Assembly: GCA_036023115.1 (NCBI GenBank)
Contig: JAYKKT010000090.1
Span: 31,227,001-31,291,000 of the forward strand
DNA from: Brasenia schreberi
Lineage: Eukaryota; Streptophyta; Magnoliopsida; Nymphaeales; Cabombaceae
Reading direction: 5' to 3'
Length of the DNA stretch: 64,000 bases
Shown here: positions 46,464 to 59,414 of the stretch, one piece after another
Layout of the letters: each line of letters begins with the position of its first letter
Numbering within the stretch: the stretch's first letter is position 1
The notes under the pieces: model-generated
The model's database searches: none
Told to the model about the DNA's origin: nothing
Seen by the model: only the letters and a program-made list of their open reading frames with translations
Made by a program: the position numbers and the translations under genes

Positions 46464-46595
46464 TCACAGCCTTGGATGGTCAACAACTCTCCTAGTTGGT
46501 GCTCTTAGGAGGGGTGCAAGAGCGTCGACCACAAGACTCATCTTCGGCCGACAGTTAGCATCAAGCTGAATGCACAGAGCAATTAGTTGGGCCAT
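46464..46595 (-). pseudogene. PTI1-like copy 3, exon 7
   Basis: 132 bp, the same length as exon 7 of the intact gene, with acceptor ATGCAG and TGA stop at 46464-46466. Reads MAQLIALCIQLDANCRPKMS, LVVDALAPLLRAPTRR and ends PRL. Confidence 0.85.
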
Positions 46596-46849
46596 CTGCA
46601 TCCACACCAAACAAATTAGGCATCGTTCAACTACATGTAGTTTAAACTTTAAACCATAACAACTGCAATAGCCAATATACTAATTAGGTCAAGAGAACCC
46701 AGAAACGCACAAAAATCAACATATGAGTTTTACAGACCTTGCACAACTCAATGGCATGAAATGAATGCAACAAAGAGAATCCTGTTGTCATCCAATAGTG
46801 GACTGTATTTATGCATCAAAGTACAAAAGATGATAAGAAAGGGAGAAAC

Positions 46850-46933
46850 CTTCACTGCTGCTTTAGGAGGATATTTGTCTCCCAGTCTAGGGTCCACACA
46901 CTGTGTAACGTCCGCTTCAAGTCTTGGTGCTGC
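46850..46933 (-). pseudogene. PTI1-like copy 3, exon 6
   Basis: 84 bp reading AAPRLEADVTQCVDPRLGDK and YPPKAAVK, with both splice sites intact. Confidence 0.85.
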
Positions 46934-47033
46934 CTGAAGAGAAACAATGGTAGCAACATATATGCATGGAAGCAATCAGCATGAAACAAGCAACCATAGG
47001 ATTAGTAAGAATGGTTGAGAGATTCTAATATAC

Positions 47034-47166
47034 CCATCGGACAACACTCTGCTCTGCCCTCGGGAGTCTGTGATCAACGGGCTTGCGACCTGTCAACAGC
47101 TCCAGGAGAACAACACCAAAACTGTAGACATCACTTTTTAGGCTAATCTGCCCTGTCATGGCGTAT
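47034..47166 (-). pseudogene. PTI1-like copy 3, exon 5
   Basis: 133 bp, splice sites intact, no stops. Reads [20 protein letters not shown] and [20 protein letters not shown]. The three exons of this copy are all open and in phase, but I find no exon 4 (catalytic loop) or N-lobe exons up to 48430, so it is called a truncated pseudogene. A chimeric gene using a distant 5' end cannot be excluded. Confidence 0.82.
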
Positions 47167-48434
47167 CTACAGTAAGCACAAAACTAAATCTCAACTCATG
47201 ATACCATCATGTAAAATCACATGCATTCCTGAGTGTGTGACCAGTCACCAAAAGAATGTATTGGCGGGCGAGTCTCTACTAGCATAAGGAAATAACGTAA
47301 ATGCACTGTCAACCGTGGGTGCTTCAAGCACCAAAAAAGGAAACGTGATGTTTGATGTTTTGTAGAATATTTGGACTAAAACTCAAGGCAAAAGACTGCT
47401 GCATCAGTTATACCCAAAAATTTAACTTCAATGGAATCCCAACATTCTGAAACATGCCAAACGGATTATTGCTTGATACACCTATAGGCAACTAAGATGA
47501 AGGAAAATGCGAGACAACAAATAATGCAAGGGTACTCGTATTCCATGCAACAAAGTTTTCCGTTTATAGACATGTCAAGCGGTCACTTTGGTTGTGCCAG
47601 TTATGATTTGTACTCCTGACGAGCTGTTCCTTTTTCTCTCAGATCCTCACTCATGCCAAAAGATTAGGGTACACCCCTCATCATGAGATGTGATGTCAAT
47701 CCTTCTAGTATCAGCATTAAAAATCTATTCACCCCTTGAATTCGAGGTGCAAAAACGTGATTGTTCATAAAGATCTGTTTTTATGATACTAGATATTTCA
47801 TTGACTATGCGCCAAACGGGAAGCTACGACATTTCCACTAACATGTTCTGCACTCAATCTAGAATTCAGAGCCACTCTTTGACGATCATGATTTGTGATC
47901 ATAACGTTCATCAAGAAACTTTGAGGATCAGCAACTATCCTTACCGGCAGTGATAACTTTGTTAGGACAAATTATCAACTGGCCGCCAAATCAATCACAT
48001 TAGCTGGGGCCCCAAGATATGCACATTTCCAAGCAAGATTACTTGTTAAAAACTTAGAAATTTTGTCCTAAACATTCTGGACCTTCATACTATCGAGAGG
48101 CTTAAACTTGTGAGAACCAATCTATAACGTGTTATGTCCTTTTCTTGTGGTCTAACTCACTTCCCAAGTTCTCTTCACTGTCTCCTAAATCTAGTCTCAC
48201 ATGCTTGAAGCGGTTCCTGACAACATAGTGGTGTCCATGTCGAATGATCAGCAAGCGTTTGCACGAGCCAAATGTGGGTTCCATCGCAACTACAGAAGTT
48301 GCCAATACATTTTATACCCTTTGAATCTGTTCTCTTTATCAGCATATCAGTACAAATATTCATAAGTAGCCTTTTTCGTTCTCGAAAGAACTTGACCACC
48401 AAGGTTGTGTCAAGTGAAATCTATCCATTATTCT

Positions 48435-49490
48435 ACAACAACAACAACTAAGCCTTTTCCCATACTATACGGGGTCGGCTACAAGGATTCTTTGTTTCCA
48501 CATAGCCCTATTATGTGTCATGTTAGCACTTAACTCATAATAAGCTAGATCATTTTTTATTGTTTCTTTACAACCCTTTAGTGGTCATCCTCTACCTCTT
48601 TTAATACTTTCAAAGTCTAGTTTTTCATACATTCTTCCACGTGCTTTTTTTTATCTTCTTTCTATATGTCCAAACCATTTTAAACAATATTCTCTCATTT
48701 TATCCTCTATTGGTATTACTCCTAATTTGTTTCTAATAACCTCATTATATATGTTCTTTCCTTGTATGACCACTTATCTATCTCAACATCTTCATTTCTG
48801 TCACAAACATCTTTTGTACATGTTGATGATTAACTGCCCAACACTCATAAACATAAAACATGGTAGGTCTAATTGCTGCTCTATAATATTTACCTTTTAA
48901 CTTTAATGGTATCTTCTTATCACAAAGAATACCTGATGCTCCTCTCCATTTTAACCAACCAGCATTAATTCTATGCGTAATATCTCTATCAATTCTTTCA
49001 TCACTCTAAAAAATTGACCTTAGGTATTTAAAACTTTCCAGTTGATCCTTGATGTAATCCAATATTAACTTCAAAGAAGTCTGTCATATTCTTTCATGAA
49101 TCCTCACACATATTTTTGCACCATCGTACATGTTTCTTATAAGGTTTATGTATATCAATGGGATACCTCTTTTTTCCAAGGTTCTCTAAAAAATATCTCT
49201 TGCTATCCTATCGTAAGTTTTTTCTAGAGCAATAAATATCATGTAAAGGTCTTTCTTTTTTGCTCTAAAATATTTCATAAGACGTCTTCAAAGGTGAATC
49301 GCTTCAATATTAGATCTGCCTAGTATGAATCCAAATTGGTTCTCGGTTGTACTCGATACTTGTCTTAACCTATGTTTGATAATTGTTTCTCATAATTTTA
49401 TAGTATGACTCATTAACTTGATACCCTGATAATTCGTACAATTATGAATGTCTCCATTGTTCTTGTATATGGGTATAAGTGTACTTGCTC
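48435..49490 (-). mobile_element. RTE-type LINE fragment, internally deleted
   Basis: Aligns with 40350-41650. About 270 bp covering the RT catalytic box are missing at about 49040. The 3' tail (CAACAACAACAACTAAGCC on the plus strand) is complete at 48435. It ends abruptly at about 49490, next to CDC48-like sequence. No clear target duplication. Confidence 0.85.
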
Positions 49491-49504
49491 TTAATTTCTT
49501 CTAG

Positions 49505-50830
49505 CTCTATCTAAATTAGCTCAAGGAAGTATAGTAACTTGATAAAAGCATTTGAGGAGGCTAAAAAGTGTTCTTGATCTCAAAATGCAATTTATGGGGT
49601 TTGAATATCTGCCTAGCTTACCTAATAAAGAAGAAAAGAATGCTCCTTCCATCATCTTTCTTTATAAATGAAGATAGGTTCATCATCCAATAGGAGAAAA
49701 CACATGGTGAGGTGGGTGAACTCCATTGTTTCAAATATCGACTCTAAAGATCATCCTAAGACTTGAGTCCCTTTTGTTGATTTTTGGTGCTACAATTAGA
49801 CCAAACAGCATTGATCCAGCTTTGAGAAGATTTGGAAGATTTGCTGATTGGTGTTCCTGTGGAGGTTGAAAGTTTAGAGCTTCCAGACATACATATGAAG
49901 AACATGAAACTTGCAGAAGATGTGAAGTGTAAGGCTTCTTTTTCTCTCTCATTATTTATGCTCCATTGTTTTTCTACAACATACAGTATTTACTATTGGA
50001 ATCTCATATCAGGGTCACCTAGGAGCTGCTAGAGAAAAACATGATTATGTTGGCATTGACCTTGCTGCCTTTTGAATAGGGGCTGCTGTTTAGTGCATTA
50101 GGGAAAGAGTGAATCTTGTTGACTTAGATGATGAGTCAATTTATTGCCTAGGTTATCAGTTCCATGGATGTTATGGGGGCTCTTTTAAACTGATTTTTGC
50201 TCTTTCAACACATCAGCTTTACGTGAAACTGTGAGTCTTGTTTTTATTCTTCTGTCTGTGTTTTGGTACATAACTTGATTTTATGAAGGTTTAGTGCCCC
50301 ATACTCTTAAGGTAGATTGAAGATATTGGTTTGTTAGACTACTTCAAAAGACAACTTCAGGACGAAGTCCCTAGTTGTTTGTTTACTCAGCAATTTCCAA
50401 AATATGGTAATCTTCAGGCAAGTATCTCTTTTTTTCTCAATCGCTATTATGTGGAGTTCCACGTTTCGCAAGTTGCAGACAGCCACTGGCAATAAACACT
50501 TCTCCAGGGGCTGTTTATGTAGCCGCACAACACTTTTTAAAAGTTTCTCCCGTATCTATTGAGACTAAGATGTTTTTTCCTCTGTTTGCAGCCTCCGCGA
50601 CATCCTGCTGAGCATGAGAAGTCTGAGAATTTGGCATGTCCATCAAAATGAGTTTTGGTTTATGGTCCTGGCTGCGGTAAAACTTTTATTGCAAGCTACC
50701 GCAAATGAAATCCTTCCCAGCTTCTCTTGAAAGGGGCCAGAATTGCTGACAATGTGGTTTTGTGAGAGCAAATCAACTTTTGGCAAGGTATTTGATAAAG
50801 CTAGACGATCAGCATTTTCGAGTCTGTTTC
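49505..50830 (+). pseudogene. CDC48 (AAA ATPase) gene fragment with introns
   Basis: In order along the plus strand: SKLAQGSI and KAFEEAKK (49510-49570), NAPSIIF and EKTHGEV (49642-49720), GATIRPNSIDPALRRFGRF (49785-49840), GVPVEVESLELPDIHMKNMK and LAEDVK (49850-49930), VGIDLAAF (50055-50080), SALRETV (50215-50235), EDIGLLDYFKRQLQD (50317-50360), PAEHEKSEN (50605-50630), and the D2 Walker A as YGPGCGKT. These match the D1 second half, linker and D2 start of CDC48. One Pro is missing in the Walker A, stops are frequent, and intron-like gaps remain, so it is a decayed genomic copy and not retroposed. Confidence 0.85.
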
Positions 50831-50849
50831 TTCAATGAACTTTTTATAT

Positions 50850-53800
50850 TGCAACTCAGGCTAGCTCCATTGAGGAATCTTGTTTAGTGCTGTAAATTGC
50901 AATGCATGTCGTGTATTGGTTCATGGCCATAGATATGATATGCACCATATATAAAGTATGGTAAGTATTCTTTGGGAAAAAGAATATATAAAAAAGTAAA
51001 CATTCCGAACTTCTAAAAGCACTCGAAAAATCCATAGCATAGTAGTTGATCATCCACACGCATGCATAGCATGACAAATTGATAAGGTGACAAAAAATTA
51101 AATACAAAAGATACATTACAAAGAACTTGGAAGTTAGAGACTTATATACCATGTATTACTTATTATAAGTGGCTCATACCATTGAAGGTCAAAGGTACGC
51201 TTTGCACGAGGTCAGGTGTAACAGAAAAGCCCCATACTTCCTATGCCTAGTATCACTATTACCAAAAAAATCATCGTCATACATCCTTTCTTTTTGCCTA
51301 GGATCTCCGATCACGGTGCTTGTCGGTAAGGGCAACACTTGGTCGGATTATGAACGTGATTGGAGAGCCGGTTGATGAGAAGTGTGGGACAGGTAAGGTG
51401 GAATAAGTAAGTGTTTTCTTTTCTTCGTTCTACTTCATTATACAGCCGAGATTTTATATTTAAATAGTGTGTGTATATTTATGTATATAAGAGTAGTGAC
51501 AAATGCTCAAATCTTATAGGTATATACTCAATTCTTTTTTGTTTTATCACTTGAGTGGTCATCTCAAAGATTGAACTGTTAAAATGATAAAATATATATG
51601 AGCACATATATCAATTCAATATTTACCACTACCTTTATATAAAGAGAGATAGAGAGGGGGGAGAGAAAGTTTTACCAAAATAATATTTTTTGGTCTATAA
51701 TCTTACACAAATATTTTTATCGTTCAATCTCTATGAAGAACGACAAAGATTTAAATTAAATGGATTGTTGTACTTTTGTACTATATTAAATGCATGCAAA
51801 GTAATTTGAATATTCATTGTTGATTTCAAAGATCAAATGGTGAAGATGTTTTTATAAGATTGTGCACCAAAGGTTATTGTGCAACTAAGGTGCCTTATAT
51901 ATAAAAAAGAAATATATAAAAAGAGAAAAATTGGAAGCTAGACAGTCTCTCATGCCAAACTTACTCAACGATCTTCTTTCGCATATTGATCTTTACATCA
52001 ATATCATGTATATTTGTAAATTAATTGCAATATAGGATGAGCGACTTCATCACCACCATCAATTCATCACATTAATAATAGTGATAATCAAGCAATGTTT
52101 AGCATCAAATGCCGTCGAGCAAATCATTTGTCTCTCCATAAATATATATAGTACATTAAATGTGAGTACAGAAAGTACGATTCAAATATCCTACTATGGA
52201 GATGTTCGAGGAGATTAAAGTACGCATGAGGATTGAGCATGAACCGTTATGATACTCTCTCTATATATATATTATATATAGGGAGTAGTAGTTGCATATA
52301 TTTAAATTGTGTGATCTTACTAAAGCATCTACATTGTTTGATGTTTAAAATCAATTGTAGAAACGTTTATGGAGGATTATGTACCGACAAATATTATGTA
52401 TTTAACCCTTTTGCTATATATATTATGTAATAGATATTATATTGTATTATATACAAAAAGTGTGTACATGTTATTCGCTTTTGTGCCTATTATATATTGT
52501 CTAAATAGGTTTTGCAAATCTGTGTGTATTGCAACTTATGCAAGGTTTGACAAATCGGGTTGGTGAGGGGCCATTTTGGTTGTGTCAAAATCAAGATGAC
52601 CCAGATTCGGTTGGATTTTTTCATGCATTTTGAGAATCTGGAAATGACCTGTGTTGGGCTTGGGTGAGGTCCAGGTTGATATATATATATATATATATAT
52701 ATATAAGGACAATGTGAGAGAGAAACTGGTAAATGCACACATTTATGCTTAAAGTCGCTCAAAAATCTCTATGCGTATGCATTAAAGGTCTTTTAAATTC
52801 AAATTTCTACAATTTGGTGAAGATATTTAAGTGGATTTAAGCATGAATTGCTCTCTCTTTCTATGCATATATATATAATCTATCTATCTATCTATATAAC
52901 GTTTTTTTACCTCATTTGAGCTCATATTTTAGGTCCCCTAAATTGATCAAGTCGTTAGCGGTTCGGCTTGCTTGTTCAGTTCTTTTGGACATCTGATCTG
53001 AACAGGAACATCTATATAATATTCAGTTCATCTTGGCTTGTGAAAGCTCATTAAATTTTCCTTTTAATTTTTATCTGAGTCATGCCCTGACGTAATTATG
53101 TTAGGGTAGGTAAATAAAGAACCATTTGTATTTTTAACTTTTTGAAACCGAAAGACTTCAAATAAATGAGGAGCTATTTCCTTTAGGGTATTTGAGGAAA
53201 CCACTCCCTACTCGCTTTGGGGACATCTTCACGCAAGGGCTGTTCGGTTAGCAATTAGTTCGGTGTGATCATACAGAAAACCAGCAGATAGACATGGCGA
53301 ATTCCAGGTAAACCAGGATCAGCCGTTCTAAGCCGTCGATTCTGGTTCTCCAAAACCAGGAACCCAAACTGAACCGAGACCAAGCCAGTTCCAGTTCAAC
53401 CTTCAAACCTTGAAAAACCATTAAATAACAAAATTTGAGAAAACTAGAAAAACAATAGCCAAACCTCTTTATAAAAAATCAGCCGAGGAATGAACATGGC
53501 TTATTGGATTCTTTCAACTCATTTTGAAGTACACTCCTGTGACATGCCAGTTATAGTTTTTCCCTGTATTCTTTTTATTTTAAGATACATTTTGTTCATT
53601 TGTATGGTAATACACAGATCGAATGGCTTTTGCTTGAAGATGAAATCTCCTAAGAAGTCGTTCCAAAGGAAAGGGGTTAATTAATTAAGTGGTTTCCTGG
53701 GGATTCAATCTGATCGGTAGGTGGATCAATGGATCCAACCTTCAGTTTTTGGGTTTCGGGTCCTACATGTGCATGGGATCCAACAACCAACCGTGTTGTC

Positions 53801-54260
53801 AGCACTAATAGGCCCCACGTGCCTGATGATGTCGTATATGGTGACACTTTGTCCTTGGATGTCTGAGGAGCCCCACTTCACATTTCGAGTCTGGATAGAA
53901 GAGGTTCTTGAATCCAACCAGACCTTTATTTGGAATTGGATTTTGGTTCTAGTTTTAGGGTGACTTGGAACCCTATCGGAATCGATTTATCTATTCAAAA
54001 ATGGCAACCCTACCTTAGCTGGGACAGTGTATGTCCTACATTAAAAGTTTGCATCTTTCAAACAGGTGTGGCTTAATCCTTAGGTTGTAACCTAAATGTT
54101 TCAAGGTTGGACATGATTATATATATATATATATATATATATATACTAGAAAGAGTTTTGATGATTTGTTCTCAAACGAGATAAAGGAGGAGGGTTACAT
54201 TAAGCTTTCGATAGCCAAAGTAATACTTTGTCAGACTTATCTACCATGGATTTTAGATCA
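50850..54260. other. AT-rich intergenic DNA, no gene recognised
   Basis: Contains AT microsatellites at about 52678-52705 and 54119-54146 and short purine runs. Reading frames of up to 98 codons show no family motifs. Confidence 0.6.
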
Positions 54261-54264
54261 AAGA

Positions 54265-54321
54265 ATTCATGTAGCCGACCCCATCTAGCATGAAAAAAGG
54301 GTTAGTTGTAATTGTTGTTGT
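54265..54321 (+). mobile_element. RTE LINE 3'-tail fragment
   Basis: ATGTAGCCGACCCCATCTAG followed by AAAAAAGGGTTAGTTG and a TTGTTGTTG tail matches the 3' end of the RTE copies, here in plus orientation. Only about 57 bp. Confidence 0.6.
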
Positions 54322-55299
54322 CTTCCCCTTATGTGTTCTAAATGAGAGAGAATTCAAAACTCTAGTGTACTTTATCTCAGTTTTATGAACAAGCAGAAAT
54401 GGATTCAATCACGTTTTTTGTTGAAACAAACTCCAACGAGTCAAGGTGTCTGATACTGCCATCCATATCAAATGTGGAGACTGTCGTGTTCATGTCTACG
54501 TCAACACTTCACCTAAGTAAAATGTCCTTGTTACTATAAATCGGTTAGTAGCTAATACATGAATGGTGCATTCGAGCAGAATTTTGGAACCATATAGGAG
54601 CAGGTACATTCTATCAGCTTTTGACTGTCAAAATTGAATCCAAGTTATTAAAATCAAAGAAAATACTTAGTTGCTAAGCGAACCAAGTATGCTGGAGACT
54701 GACATGACTGTGCTTATAGTTTCTTCTGTATCAAAATCGAATGCATAAATTAATAACTGCACCACGTTACCACAGTGGTAGTTGATTTCATCAATGGCGC
54801 CATTACAAATTCTAGGTCTGCCACTGTTCTTCAGCAGGTGAAAACAGACACATGTTGAACTTCCCCACCTACCAGTTACCTGCAACTAACTGCTGGATGC
54901 TGGTTAAACGTATAACGTGGAATGCTAGAAACAAGTAGCAAACCCCATTGCATTTATTCTGCCTCTACCTGTTAGCGGTGAAAATGATGGAATGTACTTA
55001 TGCTCGTACTCACCCGTGTTGGTTTTTCACACAAATCTTCATATTTAATGAATGAGAAGATACATCGGAGGAGGAAGAAAGGGGTTTTGCTTGGTTGCCA
55101 CCATCCTCATAGGTTCTCTCTCTTCTCTCCTTAATCTTACTTACACGATAAGACTAAGGTTGTTAAAAAGAACATAAATAAACAAAAAAATAATCTATCT
55201 CTATACTAAAGAAAGTTTGTGTTATGGCTCCTATTGGATCAATACATGGTCCAATAAAAACACGATCCAAACAAGATTTCATCTCTAACACGCCCTCCT

Positions 55300-55575
55300 C
55301 AAGTTGGAGGTAGGAAACTTGTTAATCTCAACTTGCTGAGAGCTCTCTTCAAGTTGTCTATCATCACTGGTTTGGTTAAGATATATGTCAGTTGATCCTC
55401 ATAGCACACATGTATAAGTTAAAATATTCCTTAGTTATCTTCTCTCTAATAAAGTAACAATCTACTTCAATGTGCTTAGTTCTCTCATGATAGACAAGAT
55501 TTTAGGTAATTTGTAGAGCTATCTTGTTATCTGTAAAGAAGCTAATTAGGATATTTTTTTCAATACCGATTTCTT
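55300..55575 (-). pseudogene. Copia-E RNase H end
   Basis: The minus strand reads [20 protein letters not shown] and the following degenerate tail up to the purine tract CCAACTTGAGGAGGGCG. Confidence 0.75.
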
Positions 55576-55582
55576 TCATAAG

Positions 55583-56045
55583 TGTAGGGTCCCAGAGTAG
55601 AACTATCCTCAATTGGGTGAGTTTTTGAGGCCTAATTTGGATTTGGTTTTGGTTTTGAACTTGAGAAATTTTATAATTTTGTGAAATTGTTATTTTGCAA
55701 ACATTTTATGGGTTTGGTTCCCAATATCCCATTTTCTTTTGTTTTTTTGAAAAATTGTTTGAAATCATTGTTTCTTTGAAGGAAATCATTTGAACTTGGA
55801 GAATTTTGCCAATTTGGACTTGAGGGCAAAGCAATCATCTTTTTGGCTCTTTGTCAAAATTGGTTTTTTTAGAGGGATGTCATTTATCCTTATTTTGAGG
55901 CTTCTAAGAAATTTTGGTATGAAAATGAGTTCGTTTAAGGTATCTTTATTTAAAAACTCTTTAAAGACCCAAAACCGCAATTTTTTCTTGAAAATATAAA
56001 TTTTTTAAAAGATCAAATATTTTGAGAAAATTTTTGGGTGTTTAC
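55583..56045. mobile_element. possible solo LTR inside Copia-E
   Basis: A 463-bp AT-rich block unrelated to copia coding sequence. It starts TGTAGGGTCCCAGAG and ends GGGTGTTTACA, which resemble Ty3/gypsy-type LTR ends. The flanking pentamers do not match convincingly, so this is tentative. Confidence 0.3.
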
Positions 56046-56198
56046 ACTATAGTAGGCCTTATTTTGGATGAACTTGGGTAGATCGCAGCAAGTGTCTCTT
56101 GTACGTTTAATTTGCCACAATGTGTACATTTTAGTTTATCTTTTCATTAGATGTAGGTTGAGATCTACCTCTACCTCTACCACTATTCTTCTCTATCT

Positions 56199-56819
56199 CT
56201 ATATCCATGTGTAGGATTTCTCCCTACAAATATTGTATTTGTTATACTTGATTTTCCTTTTTTTTCCTAAATTATTTCTATCTTCCTCCTTCAACATTAA
56301 AGAATAGATAATACTAAATGAAGGGAGTTCTTCTCTACTCAAAATATTGTTCTTTACAGCTTCATACTCAGATAAAATATCCCATAATAAATCGAAGACC
56401 TTTTGTTCTTCTAACTCCTCATTTTTCTCTTTAGTACGCGTTTGACATTTTGTCTTGGAGAAGAATTGCAACTCCTCCCAAAGGCCTCTAAGTTTTGCAT
56501 AGTATTCACTAATAGTTATTCCTCCTTCACTGCATTTTCAAATATTTTTTATAAGTTCGTATTTCTTTTCAATATTATTCTTTTGGGCATATGAATCATG
56601 AACTGCTATCCATATTTCATAGGTTGATTCTAGAAACATAAATGTATTTCTAATCACAGGAGTCATAGATTGGATTAGCCATGCACTTACTAGAGCATTT
56701 TTCCTATGCCACCTTAAGTAAGTAGGATCATTAACACTGGGTGTAAGAACTTCACCTATTAGATATTCCCATCGCCCTCTATTTATAATCGCAAGTTCTA
56801 TCGATCTTGCCCATTGCAA
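56199..56819 (-). pseudogene. Copia-E gag remnant
   Basis: [40 protein letters not shown] and, after a break near 56530, KNEELEEQKVFDLLWDILSE and YSLMLKEEDRNNLGKK. Same gag lineage as Copia-1 and C. Confidence 0.87.
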
Positions 56820-57399
56820 ATAATTTTTGCATCTAGTTTTATATTTGTTATCTCAAAACCTTCTCATTTTTCTGTGCTAAAAATTTCTACATATTCCACC
56901 ATCTTTTTTTTTCTACCATAATCGCCCCCTTACCCTAGGTTGTAATTTATTTTCTTTCTTCTTTTTTGTGCCAATAACTAATCTCTCCTACTATGAATGT
57001 TGGTCCTACAAAATATCATTGGACTGCACGGCTGTTTCAAATTGCTACTGGATTGCACAACTGCTTCAACCTTTACTATCATGCATCTGTCACGGCTACG
57101 TGTTCACGAGTCTTTCCTAATCACGCTGATTAGGTTCTGATATTTTTCACATAAATCTTCATTTAATGAATGAGAAGATGCATCTAAGAAGAAGGAAGAA
57201 AGGGGTTTGGTTGCCGCCATCCTCCGAGGTTCTCTCTACTCTCCTTAATCTTACTAGAGTTGTTAAAAAGAACAAAAATAAATAAAAAGACTAATTTATC
57301 CCTACATTAAAGAAAGTCTGCCTTATGGCTCCTATTATTGGATCAATACTTGATCCAATAGAAACAGGATCCAAATAAGGTCTCGTCCCTAACAACCCG

Positions 57400-59060
57400 C
57401 TCTCCATGGTGTTCGAGAGTGGGTTCACGATCATACATAATGTCACTGTTCTTAATGTTTTGCTCGCTGATGCAGAGAGGACTCATCAGCACGGTGTAGG
57501 ATTGGGACCAACTGCATATATTTAAGGGGATCAAGGGTCTGCCAGGTCCTCAGTAGTAGTACTATATAAGGTGGAGTTTGAAGCCTAGTGACATTGCTGA
57601 AGTCAGTCAGACGGATGGGTTAACCAAAATCTGCAATTGGTAGGTTAGGTCATCTGAACCATCTGAGCCAGCTAATATGGTATGAAGCTACTGCTGCCAA
57701 GCTGTTTCCCATAACATGATGCGTTCTTCATCTTTCTCCCTTTATCTGCCAGGCTGGTGAGCGAATGGCTTCTGTAATTCATTGTGCAGTTTATGCTACG
57801 TCAGATGCTTGAATCCATCCTGATCTTTAGTCAATAAATGAAACATTATTTTAAGATTCTGAGCTTTGGAGGCATTAATTGTCCGCTCTTTTCACTTCAA
57901 AGGAACAGGAAGAGGCCTGTTTGCGTATGAAAATGAGTCTATGCTTACAGTGTGTGAGAAAATGGGGCAGTAGGGCAGGTCCTGTACTTTAGCTGCAAGT
58001 AGTACACTCCTACCAGATGTGCTTGCTTTCACCTGGTATTGACCTCTTGATCTTCAACTTGAAGGCTCTTTCTAGTCGACTCCCTAGCCAAGGGAGGCAT
58101 CGCTAGCTGATCGAACTTTTGTCTGTCAGTGTGTGTGTGAGTGAGAGAGAGAGAGAGAGAGAGGGAGGGAGGGTTTCTGTTTTTCTCTGTTGATAATTTC
58201 AAAAGCAAAATAATGGTAAACAACAGTTTGTATCAACCTGTGCAATCTCTGCATGGGATGTAAGGCTAGTAAAACAAACACGCATCGTGATTTTTGTAGA
58301 AACGCATTATGATTGCTTTTGATTATACATGGTTTGTACTACTATATTTTTCTGCCATTGCTGTATTTTAAATTTTGACAATACGCTAGTTATATAGTTC
58401 ATGTGTTGTACGAGGAGCAAAATGAGAGCTTTGAAACCAGACTGGTGGAAAAGGTGCATTTAGAACCAGATGGCTTATCCTGTAAGCGAAATTTTTGACG
58501 CAGGACCTTGTTTCTACAAGTTGATTAGGGACGTCAGTTAAATTGGTTATAAAAGTGCGGTCTAAATATTTTTGGGCCTAAGAAATTATATGTTACAATT
58601 GTACGAAATTTTGGGGTCTAAAAAGTTTATATAAAAGTTATAAGGACGGTGCCTGACGTGGTTGCCTTAATGGCCTTACCGACAATCCACTCCTGTCCAA
58701 TATATACATGAGCAGCTTTGTCCACCATTTCCATTCCCTTTCTCCCTATTTCATATATATATATATATATATGAGCTCCAGTAATAGGTCTCGGGCAATA
58801 AAACTGCACATTTCGGGGATCACATGTACGATTTTGAATTTCAACTGTTTTAAATGGATTTCCAAATGTGCATGAGGCACCAAAGGATTGTTAATGTTTT
58901 ATAAAGTTTACTAGAAATATGGGAATGACCCAGGATAGCTTATACTGCAGATTAAGAAATAATATTAAACCCCACCTATTGTGGAAAAATAGTTTGGGCA
59001 TCTTGTGGGTGGTTGATGTTGGCTAGAATCTTTGCCCTCATGCAGTCGTTTGAGAAGCTA
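57400..59060. other. intergenic DNA, no gene recognised
   Basis: Includes a short (GA)n run near 58139-58161 and an AT run near 58749-58771. No reading frame is convincing. Confidence 0.55.
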
Positions 59061-59066
59061 ACATCT

Positions 59067-59414
59067 AAAGTATAGGCATTTCCATCGAGTGGCAGACCCA
59101 CTTTAGGACAAGGTGAGGTTCAATAAAAATTTAAAAAGTTTTTGGGCCTGTTACTGTATATAAGAAAATATCAATGTTTTGTAGACATGAAATACAAGTA
59201 CATCTCACTTCATTCATATGCCATTGTTTAGGCGAGTGAGTCTGCCACTGTAGGACATTTAAAGTATAGGTATTTCCATCTAGTGGAAGACCCACTTTAG
59301 GGCAAGGTGAGACTCAATAAAAAATGTAAAAGTTTTTAGGTCTGAAACGGTATATAAGAAAATATCAGTATTTTGTCGACATAAAATATAAGTGCACCCC
59401 ATCCCATTCGTTCC
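59067..59414. repeat. two-copy tandem duplication, ~194-bp period
   Basis: TATAGGCATTTCCATCGAGT at 59071 recurs as TATAGGTATTTCCATCTAGT at 59265, with similar downstream sequence through TATAAGAAAATATCA in both. The copies are moderately diverged. Confidence 0.85.

Larger units (their letters stand above)
46020..48250. repeat. segmental duplication, right unit
   Basis: Counterpart of 40090-44650 without the LINE; the equivalent of the LINE target near 46260 reads TCAAAAGGGGTTCCTG uninterrupted. It carries PTI1-like copy 3. Confidence 0.8.
55017..57394 (-). mobile_element. Copia-E: internally deleted copia relic
   Basis: LTRs lie at 55017-55290 and about 57140-57394 (TGTTAG...CCAACA on the minus strand). 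A perfect ACCCG target duplication lies at 55012-55016 and 57395-57399. A degraded primer site is seen as TATCAGAACC on the minus strand near 57142. Only gag (56819-56199) and the RNase H end (about 55575-55300) remain; protease, integrase and RT are gone. Confidence 0.9.

Noticed and set aside
57400..58260. Short gene with a CTATATAAGG promoter near 57560
   Set aside because: No reading frame of note follows and no splice model could be built.
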